Part shown: positions 56,384 through 64,000 of the stretch, one piece after another
Numbering within the stretch: the stretch's first letter is position 1
How the letters are laid out: each line of letters opens with the position of its first letter
DNA from: Nemertoderma westbladi
Lineage: Eukaryota; Xenacoelomorpha; Nemertodermatida; Nemertodermatidae
Reading direction: 5' to 3'
Assembly (NCBI GenBank): GCA_032718475.1
Contig: JAUCBJ010007938.1
Span: 1-64,000, forward strand
DNA length: 64,000 bases
Notes under the pieces: model-generated
Told to the model about the DNA's origin: nothing
The model's database searches: none
The model's input: the letters and a program-made list of their open reading frames with translations, nothing else
Program-made: the position numbers and the translations under genes

Positions 56384-59290
56384 CTAAAACAATAAAATAC
56401 GGTAAACCTGTACAGATAGTTTAACAAACCTATAGTCGAGTCAATCTAGCAAAAAACCCATAAGTATTTCGCAATCAATCCGAACCACACATTTTGGATT
56501 CTGTATTACCTTATAAATGACCAAAAAAAAGTCTACAAAATTTTATTTTGCGGATCATATGTTTATTCATGGAAATTCTGCGTAAATTGGCATAAAACAA
56601 GCCAAACAAAAGGAACAGTAGGGAAAAGTAAGTAGCAAATTGGTGATGTTCCAGAATAATTTAATTAATTTCACAATAAGCTGTGATTCAATGGGAATTT
56701 AGTAATATTTACACTGGCGTGTTACACATAATTGCTATATCTCGGTAACTAGAAGTCGCATCAAATTTTTAAATATATCAAAAACTTCACGATATATTAA
56801 GGTGACCGTTGTAAAAAAATTATACAATTCCACTGCAAGGAAATTTCATAATTTCCATTAATGTTAGTGAAGATTTTTCACATAATTAAATTGTGATTGC
56901 TCTATTGATTTTAGGTGTAATTTATTTATTTGTTTTAGCTTAAAAACCACAATAGTTTATCATATAACAAATAAATTTTTTGGGGATAAGGGTTTTTGAG
57001 GTCGATAATTCCGATGGGCGAGGTTACATCCACCCGTTTAGTAGAGAAGTTGTGTAAATTAGATCCTCATATTGTACCAGCAAAATTGGTATTAAAAATG
57101 GTTAAATTATTTGACAAATTTCCGTTGCTCTGGAAACTAAATTGGCAACTATATAGAAGTGCATACTTTAGTCAATCAATAGTCATTAGAGTAACGTTTG
57201 TCTGTACCAAATTTTGAGAAAATCCCACCAGTAGACCTCTTGTTGCTATGTAAAATCCATGTTGCTAAGGAAAGAAACAGGAAATTGAAGGTGATCCGCA
57301 TAATATATTTTTATAGACTTTTTTGGGGGGTATTAACAAGGTAATGTAGAATAAAAAAAATTGGTTTGGATGAATTGCGAATTTGTTATGGGTTGACCCA
57401 CTTTTTCGGCTAGATTGACTCGCCTACTATACAAGGAATATTTTCCGACATAATTTGTTATAAAACTTTTGCTTATAGAATTCTGAGGAGTCACTTTGAT
57501 GACACGAGACCAATCTGACTTACGGAATGGTTTACATAAAGCGCCTCTCTCTCCCTCTATAAACTTGCCTCTGTAATACAATACCTACGTCCCGCCCTTA
57601 AGGGGTTCGGTGAGGGAGGAACGTGGGAATCACATGCGGATTAATTAAGAGCCAAGGGAAAATATTTCACGAGGGAAAATTGTTTTGTTGGATATATCAT
57701 TAACTGTGAGGTATAGGGTTGCAGTAATCCGGCAACCACATGCGTCCGTCCCTGTGTCGTTATTCGCGATCCTACGGAGTTTACGTGAGGGACAAAGAAG
57801 GATGGAGTTGCAATATCAAAATGAATTGCCACAACGACCTCAGTTATAAGTCATTCCGATTCCAGGATATCAATTTTAATGTTATAAATTCTGAATTCCT
57901 TAGAAGCACATGGGGTGGAGAGGAGGAGAGACCAGGGGGGTGGGGCGTACGGGGTAGGGCTGCAAAGGAAGGAACTGAAGTTAGGGATAAGTAGGTGATG
58001 TGATGAGAATATTCGATAAGAAGCAAATATTATTTAGATATACGTCGTGTATGCAACTGAACTAACACTTTCAGCATGGACTACTGCTGCTGCGCTGCTG
58101 TACTGCAGTACCAACAACCATCACGACATATTAATCCTTATGACAATCTCATCAATACTTGTTTTGTTACATCGGAATATTTAATTGAGAAGTGAGGAAG
58201 GAATGTACACAACTTTACTATGATTAAATCAATATTCAATATGATTTTTTGCGTAGTACGTATTAATTGAGAAAGGGAAAGAATCCTGTACTTAAACAGT
58301 AGTCGAAACGTATCGCCTACATTCAACAATTAAATGTAGTATAATAATGACAAAGGAATGTTAACGCCTCGCCCTCGCATAACGATGTGGCTCGACCCAG
58401 AATACTAATAATACAGTAACTGCGTCACCCAAAAGAACTGCCTAATACAACGAGAAGTAGCGAGTGTAGTTAAGTCCCTTCAATATCGTCTGCTTCCAGT
58501 ATCTCCCTGATTAAATCCAACAGTGCCCCGTTGAGATTCCTTGATTAAAATTCTGAGTTAACTGTAGCTGATTATAGCCGGTGATAGGTGGTGAATACAA
58601 TATGCGAAATGTTAAAAGTATTAAAAATGAGACAGGATATTAATATGACTGATTCCTTTTAAGATTTCACACCAGGGGAATACATCACCAAGGGGTTTAA
58701 TTAGCTAACTATATTTCGTGATAAATTAATCCCGCGTAATTATCGGGTGTCCCAATATATAAATCCCCTTGATGTGTAAACAAACGCACTAGATTAGTAT
58801 TACTTGGGATTATTTCAAGGTAATCTATAAATGCAAGGCCTCAACACCGCGCTCGACTGGAGGCTGAGTAACTTTATTCTTGAATTGTTACTTTATCGCC
58901 CGAAAATATCCTAAAATTGGGAGAAAAGGAGTATTTTTTTCCCTAGGGAAAAAAGTAACCCGTAGGATGCATTGATTTTAATTTTTTCCCGGCGAAAAAA
59001 AAACAAAACAAGAAAATATTTTTGGCGGAATTCCTTAAATTTTATTATGTTTTGAACAGCATCGAAGTAGAAAAGGCTTGCAAGTAATTTGAGCAAAATC
59101 CATACACACAATCAAAAGATATTGTAAATTTAGTGTCTGCAACGGGAACTCCAAAACGGAACTCAATATCCAATATAAGTTTATGTAGTTAAGCGACTTT
59201 CTAGTTACGTAATAAATATTCGAGAACACTAAATCATTTAACATTGAGTAAGGCAGCATCAGGAGTTGAAGAGTACAATAATTGGGATCG
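56384..59290. other. Dystroglycan intron 1, first part: no gene seen
   Basis: AT-rich unique sequence. Short frames at 56996-57217 and 57740-57994 (plus) lack family features or good splice sites. No repeats of note. Confidence 0.5.
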
Positions 59291-59298
59291 CATCCCTT

Positions 59299-59408
59299 CA
59301 GTAACTATATGAAAGCAATAGGACCCACAGTAACTATGGAAGCAATAGGACCCACAGTAACTATGGAAGCAATAGGACCCACAGTAACTATGGAAGCAAT
59401 AGGACCCC
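59299..59408. repeat. Four-copy 27-bp tandem repeat
   Basis: Unit CAGTAACTATGGAAGCAATA plus GGACCCA, nearly identical copies. Short and young. The motifs CAGTAACT and CTATGGAAGC recall parts of the 48-bp and 45-bp units elsewhere, probably by chance. Confidence 0.9.
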
Positions 59409-59471
59409 ACTTCTTAAAGCAACAAAAACAACCAATTTAATAATAATTAAGAATCGCATTGCATGGGACAC

Positions 59472-60035
59472 TAAGATCGGCTTTATTCGGCAGCTGCAAT
59501 GCAGGCAGCTGCATTATATATATATTATAGATATATTAAAAATGCTGTGCCGGCTTGTGGACAAAATTGGGCCGCCACAACTCCCTATCACCCATGATAT
59601 TTGCTAGATCCTCCGCATCTTCAAGGCCAGTGTCCTTTAAGATGCGTCTCAAGAAAGTCATGGGCTGTCCACCATGCTTATTCACTCCATGAGGCTGCCA
59701 AAGTACAAGATTATGCACTGGCTGGTCCTCATGGCGAAAGCAATGTCCTGCAAAGTGGAGGCGATTTTGTTCTAGTGTCAAGCTTGGGGGAACCAATGAG
59801 ATACCTCCAATGTTATATAGTGTCTGGTTGGAGATGTGCATTGTACTTGACACAATGAACCCGGCGTAGCATTCTTGTGAATGTGCCATCCAGAGATTTG
59901 GTGTCCTCAGCAGTTAGAGCCCAGCATGGACTCCCATAAAGGAGTACTGGTACCACTGCTGCTCTAAATAATCGGACCTTAAGTTTCCGATTAATTCTCG
60001 GTGACTTCCAAATCCTGCTGGAAAGCCCATTTTGC
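59472..60035 (-). mobile_element. RTE-type retrotransposon 3' fragment
   Basis: On the minus strand it runs from the SRIWKSPRINRKLKVRLFRA segment to DKPAQHF, closely matching the C-terminal region of the copies at 30445 and 50859, followed by a 3' end with GCAGCTGCAATGCAG. 5' truncated. It lies in dystroglycan intron 1, same strand as the gene. Confidence 0.9.
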
Positions 60036-60398
60036 ATGTGACAAAAACTTAGTAACATGTTATATCAATATTATCTCGACCCTTTATTAACCTCGCTGGC
60101 GCTCGGTAAATAAATAATTCAATTCTTTTTTCCCATGCAATAAATAATTCGCAATGTATTATTGAAAATAAAAATAAAAAACGATCCCATACTGTTTTAA
60201 CGCATAAGAAGTCCTTCGTCTAAAAAATGTTTTAGAACAAAAAATATTATTAATATTAATAATATTTTTCAAAATAATCTTGTTTTATTCAGCCTCCAGT
60301 TGTGCACAACTTCAAGGCCTTGTAATTCTAGAACGCCTTTGTTTATATCCATTTGCATCCCTAATATATTAGCAAGTAACTTATCTATTGATGCTTTA

Positions 60399-60769
60399 AG
60401 GCCTGTTTACACGTGGCAACTTTTAGAGCAACTTTCTCGGCAACTTGTAGAGCAACCCAGGTTGCCGATCAAGTTGCTCCGTGTAAACACGCAAAAAAGT
60501 TGCTGTAAAAGTTGCTCAACTTATACGGCAACTTGAAGGAATTTGCGTTGGCGAAGTAAAGCGGGATAATCAGATTTAATTATCAAACTAGCTAGTAAAT
60601 AAAATTACCCACTATTTTACAGTCAAACTAGCCAAGTTGCTATAAAAGTTGCCGGCCAAGTTGCTGGTAAAGTTGCCACGTGTAAACAGCGATTAAATTA
60701 AGTTGCTCTAAAAAAAGTTGCTTGTTGCCGAGAAAGTTGCTATAAAAGTTGCCACGTGTAAACAGGCCT
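60399..60769. mobile_element. 371-bp MITE, TTA target duplication (Harbinger-like)
   Basis: Terminal inverted repeats of about 46 bp, AGGCCTGTTTACACGTGGCA at one end and its complement at the other, with two mismatches. TTA flanks both sides (60396-60398 and 60770-60772). A 3-bp TWA duplication and GGCCTGTTTACACG-type ends are typical of PIF/Harbinger MITEs. The interior is dense in AAGTTGC motifs in both orientations. No transposase. Confidence 0.85.
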
Positions 60770-60945
60770 TTACTACATGTCCGTGTACGTCACAAGTATT
60801 ATTATTATATTTAATATGTAAATATATTTATCCAGATCCAAATTACAAATTATATTTAAAATTTCAAAAAAACAATAGTAAGTTAATAATAAAGATATTC
60901 GATTTAAATAAAGGGCACTGTATCTCACGCCGCCTCGAGTGGGAA

Positions 60946-61108
60946 TATAATGATAAAATATTGCAGGGGTGGGGGATCTTTTCTAAGTGACTGTTGCAGC
61001 TATATCTATGTTAATTATCTTTACCGAACCTTCCGTCAAGATTTAGCTGCAACAGTCACTTAGAAAAGATCCCCCACCGGCCCACCCCTGCAATATTTTA
61101 TTATTATG
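60946..61108. repeat. Long imperfect inverted repeat (hairpin)
   Basis: The left arm (60946-61003, including GATCTTTTCTAAGTGACTGT and TGCAGCTA) pairs with the right arm (61043-61108) over about 55 bp, the right arm having an 8-bp insertion (CCGGCCCA). The loop is about 40 nt. No target duplication recognised. It could be a foldback element. Confidence 0.85.
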
Positions 61109-61508
61109 ATACCACCAGTGACTTGGGACGCGCATACTTAACGAGTGGGAATATTTACACGAACGAGCGGAAGCGAGTGAGTGAAATATAAACGAGAGCC
61201 TGAAAATTAAATACAGGAATATGACGTTTTATTTTCAAGTTTCGACAGCATACTGAAATAATACTATACTTTATTTCACGCCTTGATATATATTTTTCCG
61301 CCGACTTTAAAATAGAACAGACGTATTGTAAGTGAATCCGTGAGTCAAGGGTCGGGTATATACATAGAATTTACGTAACCAATTTCAAGGAAGGGTAATT
61401 TGTAAGTTTGTAAGACAATGTTAGTACGTAAAAAAAACCATTAAGATTATACGAACTTGACAAAAAAGAACTACACCATGAGCAGAAATATATTCCTTTC
61501 TAACTTAC

Positions 61509-61679
61509 CTCGTATCTTGATATATCTCCCTGGAAAGCCACCCTTGGAATGGGGTAGTCCAGCAATTTACCGACCGTTGCTATGGTGTCGGATATCCCCA
61601 AGGAAACGCTTACTGGTTTATAGGCGAACGTTTGGTTCCAGAACAGAATACAAATACCGAGTTTGTACATCGTAGTCAT
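61509..61679 (-). CDS. DAG1: Dystroglycan exon 1: signal peptide and start of the alpha subunit
   Basis: 57 codons from ATG at 61679 to donor GAG|GTAAGT (61508), phase 0. An in-frame TAA lies 4 codons upstream, supporting this ATG. The peptide opens MTTMYKLGICILFW, a short hydrophobic core, with a likely signal-peptidase site after NQTFA. The mature start follows: VSLGISDTIATVGKLLDYPI, matching the GIPDGTAVVG opening of the vertebrate alpha N-terminal domain, then RVAFQGDISRYE. It splices in phase to exon 2 (VREVSKK). A second ATG at codon 4 is possible. Confidence 0.85.
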
Positions 61680-61799
61680 GGTTACAAATTAATAACATTT
61701 ATTTTCACGCCTACAACGATCAAATTAAATTATTTGGCAATCAAAATAAGTTAAATATCATAGGAAGTAAACAACAAACTTATTAACCCAAATTATCAT

Positions 61800-61893
61800 T
61801 AGCCTACGGTATACGCTATACGGTATACCGTATACCGTATACGGTATACCATATACGGTATACCGTATGCGTTACACCGTAAACGGTATACGC
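61800..61893. repeat. Palindromic GGTATACCGTATAC stretch
   Basis: About 90 bp built of CGGTATAC / GTATACCG in alternating orientation, about 130 bp upstream of the dystroglycan start codon on the other side of the likely 5' UTR. It can fold back at many offsets. Confidence 0.85.
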
Positions 61894-62176
61894 TTTTTCA
61901 TAGATTTTCTCAAAGTCAGTCAATAAATCTCAACAGCGTAATACAACAGCGTAAAAAGTAAATGTAAGGGAAACATAATCCAAAAAATTTAGAGTAAAAA
62001 TTCGAAAGGCTAAACCGGAGATTGACGGGAGATATTCTATCGGAATTTAATTTGGAGGTTCATTTCATTCGAGGTTTATAAAAAAACAGTTTGGATTCCC
62101 AGAACAAAGAAATGTTAAAAACGATGCAATTTTGGAGAAGATGGCTTCCAATTAATAAAAGTAGGGAAAACCCAGA

Positions 62177-62346
62177 ATGAACAATCAGCCAGATGACCTA
62201 CAGTATAGAAGGAAAAGTGGTTGGAGGAAGAGCAACCCATTAAGGGAAGTGCAACAGGCCCGTCGTTATTTAAACAGAAGGGAGATAGCGGTACACCCCG
62301 CAAGGAACCCACTCCCAGAGGTAAAGCAATCAGAGAACCAATGCAG
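62177..62346 (+). CDS. Weak candidate first exon of a divergent gene
   Basis: ATG at 62177, preceded in frame by TAG, opens 56 codons plus two bases up to CAATGCAG|GTAAGC, a good donor. The peptide is basic (QYRRKSGWRKSNP, ARRYLNRREIAV). Two other frames in this GC-richer patch are also open, so the coding case is weak, and no downstream exon is found. It lies about 500 bp from the dystroglycan start in head-to-head orientation. It could instead be promoter or 5' UTR sequence. Confidence 0.22.
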
Positions 62347-62469
62347 GTAAGCAGAAGGAGGGGCACTGCTGTGAGCGAGGTACCCAAATCCAAGCGCCAC
62401 ATCGTATAGCAGCTGTACGTTAACCGTCCACCAATCACAATCGGCCATCTATACAGCTGCGGCACTCGG

Positions 62470-63240
62470 CGGTAATCTGAGGCCCCCGCTCGAGAACCGC
62501 TTCCATTCCCTTCCCTACGGCGACCCGCCTGCTAATCAAACTCACGTGGAATCCTTAACAGAGTCTCCGACAAGTCCTACCTATCTTATCTACCAATTGC
62601 TAACTAATAATTCAACTGCACTGGACGAGAATATCCCAACTGAGGAAACATGTCACTTTTATAACAGAAACCAAGTTATATAAGTAGACGAAAAATAAAA
62701 AAATACTTTAAATATTAATTTATTTATAGGCCTAAAAAAATTACTTTCCATCGTCAGCAAGAAAACGATTCCCGGGATGGGTAGGTAATTAGTTTGCGAT
62801 CCTCAATCCCCCCCCCCCCCCCCCCCCCCCCCTCCCCTCCGACTCATTGAACAAGAAGGAATAGCGATTACTAGCCATCCGAGGGGCTTCGCTAAACGAG
62901 GATGACAGCGTCATGTACTGTAGCGAAGTAGTTCGCCTCATCCCCACTAAATCAAATAGCGGCGACTCTAATGGGTCGGCAACGAGCTATTTATAGGGGG
63001 AACTACTGGTAGTCCTGCAAGGAACGCCATCTGACAGATTCCCACAGATAGTTAATGAAGGAAGCTCGTTTTATTGCTTTACCATTTGGAATAAATTACC
63101 TGAATAATTTACGAATTTGGGGAGCATTTCTACACATCCACAGGTCCATCAACTGCTCATTCCCGTTAATATATTTGTCTATATTATCAATTCTCTATTA
63201 ACTTGCGAGAATTAGAATTTCTTCTCGGAAAGCCCAACCG
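62470..63240. other. Non-coding flank with a 25-nt poly(C) run
   Basis: The poly(C) run is at 62808-62832. Otherwise unique sequence with no convincing gene. Confidence 0.5.
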
Positions 63241-63244
63241 CCCA

Positions 63245-64000
63245 ACTTCTATCTAAGGCAGCTGCATTAAGAATGCTATGCCGGCTTATCGACAAAATTT
63301 CAGCGCCACAACTCCCTATCCCTCATGACTTTCGCGACATTATCCGCATCTTCAAGGCCAGTGTGCTTTAAAATGCGTCTCCAGTAAGTCATGGGCTGTC
63401 CACCATGCTTATCTTCGCCATGGGGCCGCCAAAGCATAAGATAAGAAGCATTTTCTTGGAATTAACAATACGAATAGAAGAAGTCTGCTCTAAAAACATA
63501 ATAACCGTTGGGGCCCATCTAGTGATTCTGAGAGTACTCCTAAGTCTAGATCAGTTAGATGCTGGGCTGGATTTCTTCACTTCTGGAGCCAGTAGGTGGT
63601 GTTACCATCACCCCATCTTCTCATTTTGATGCGTAGAACATAATCAATCACAATTATGAATAAGAATGGCACAAAATGTGCATTACCTACTATATATAAT
63701 ATCTATAGTAAGTTTGTCGCCCAGAAAGACCTATCATCAATCGTCGGTAGACCACAAATGTCGTCGATCCATCATATACTGATCTGATCGTTGTGCGTTT
63801 CTGAAGCTCCATCTATAGTATTGGTGCACACAAAATATCGCGAATTTCGAAATTTCGAAATTTTCGCAATCTTCGCAAAAATCGCAACGTTTGCAAAATT
63901 TCGCCGAAGAAATGTTCAAAATCGTTGCCTTACTTTATTTTCCCCAGGAATCCCACATAATGCAAGAATGCTGAACATACGTGATCGAGAGACTGAATAA
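63245..64000 (-). mobile_element. Diverged RTE-type fragment running off the window
   Basis: On the minus strand the right edge encodes the RT motif (D)SVSRSRMFSI just before the window end, and the left part (63245-63450) matches the 3' end (HGGQPMT, DKPA(Q)HS). In between are deletions, an inserted AT-rich segment (63820-63920, with CGAAATTTCG palindromes) and frameshifts. Older than the other copies. Confidence 0.75.

Larger units (their letters stand above)
7367..61679 (-). other. DAG1: Dystroglycan gene span (five exons, about 54 kb)
   Basis: The CDS is assembled from five minus-strand segments whose phases agree at every junction except exon 3 to 4, where the donor is ambiguous: exon 1 ends in phase 0, exon 2 starts 0 and ends 1, exon 3 starts 1, exon 4 is 0/0 and exon 5 starts 0. 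The product is about 734 residues, against about 895 for vertebrate dystroglycan; most of the difference is the mucin-like region. Dystroglycan is a secretory-pathway protein cleaved into a surface alpha chain and a membrane beta chain, which links extracellular laminin-type ligands to dystrophin. Introns 2, 3 and 4 are almost entirely minisatellites and retroelements, and intron 3 hosts another gene on the opposite strand. I saw no poly(A) site other than the AATAAA units at 7070-7325. Confidence 0.88.

Noticed and set aside
57740-57994. 84-codon plus frame starting MRPSLCRYSR
   Set aside because: No family pattern, no convincing splice sites, and an overlapping open frame on the other strand.
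62115-62465. 116-codon minus frame upstream of dystroglycan
   Set aside because: Low-complexity hydrophobic translation of a GC-richer patch with several open frames; no splice link to exon 1.

Overview
This is animal (metazoan) nuclear DNA, AT-rich, from an invertebrate I cannot name. It has intron-split genes with GT-AG boundaries, APE-type non-LTR retrotransposons, MITE-like elements and a very heavy load of minisatellites. There is no sign of bacterial operons, tRNA, rRNA or CRISPR.

The backbone of the window is one gene. I reconstruct a dystroglycan (DAG1) ortholog on the minus strand. It runs from a start codon at 61679 to a stop at 7367, about 54 kb, in five recognisable exons: 61509-61679, 56260-56383, about 49624-50180, 13091-13216 and 7367-8593. 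It encodes a signal peptide, the alpha-dystroglycan N-terminal domain, a furin-like basic site, a very short Thr/Pro-rich stretch, a cadherin-like domain, a SEA-like domain with the Gly-Ser cleavage pair, one membrane helix and a cytoplasmic tail ending in a PPPY motif. A three-exon glutaredoxin (16155-19169, plus strand) is nested in intron 3. Two further plus-strand exon-like segments (22650-22771 and 22896-23048) may belong to an unrecognised gene.

Most of the rest is tandem repeats. The main observation is that the big arrays are not placed at random. The 48-bp, 28-30-bp and 45-bp arrays start exactly at the splice donors of dystroglycan exons 2, 3 and 4, and every unit repeats the last 15-19 coding bases plus the GT donor. 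A 29-bp array starts at the donor of the plus-strand exon candidate. A 43-bp, three-copy repeat seems to contain a whole tiny GT-AG intron. A 36-bp array just after the dystroglycan stop carries AATAAA in each unit. From memory, minisatellites over exon-intron junctions were described in amphioxus ('mirages'); I cannot check this, and it bears on novelty.

Layout: 1-5300, a non-LTR retrotransposon (minus) with ORF1, a proline-rich repeat linker with zinc finger, and endonuclease-RT; 5300-7330, unique sequence, a MITE-like element and the AATAAA array; 7367-8593, DAG1 exon 5; 8632-13090, 45-bp array split by a second non-LTR element; 13091-13216, DAG1 exon 4; 13305-14595, 49-bp array; 14640-15300, RTE fragment; 16155-19169, glutaredoxin with a 34-bp array in intron 1; 19284-22330, 36-bp array; 22650-24846, plus-strand exon candidates and 29-bp array; 26115-28866, a DNA transposon-like TIR element holding a 39-bp array; 29114-29393, a small TIR element; 30445-32494, RTE copy; 32495-49653, a 17-kb array containing a nearly exact 5,269-bp duplication; 49624-50180, DAG1 exon 3; 50216-56259, 48-bp array split by another RTE copy; 56260-56383, DAG1 exon 2; 56384-61508, intron 1 with RTE fragment, MITE and long hairpin; 61509-61679, DAG1 exon 1; 61680-64000, 5' flank with a palindromic stretch, a weak exon candidate and an RTE fragment.
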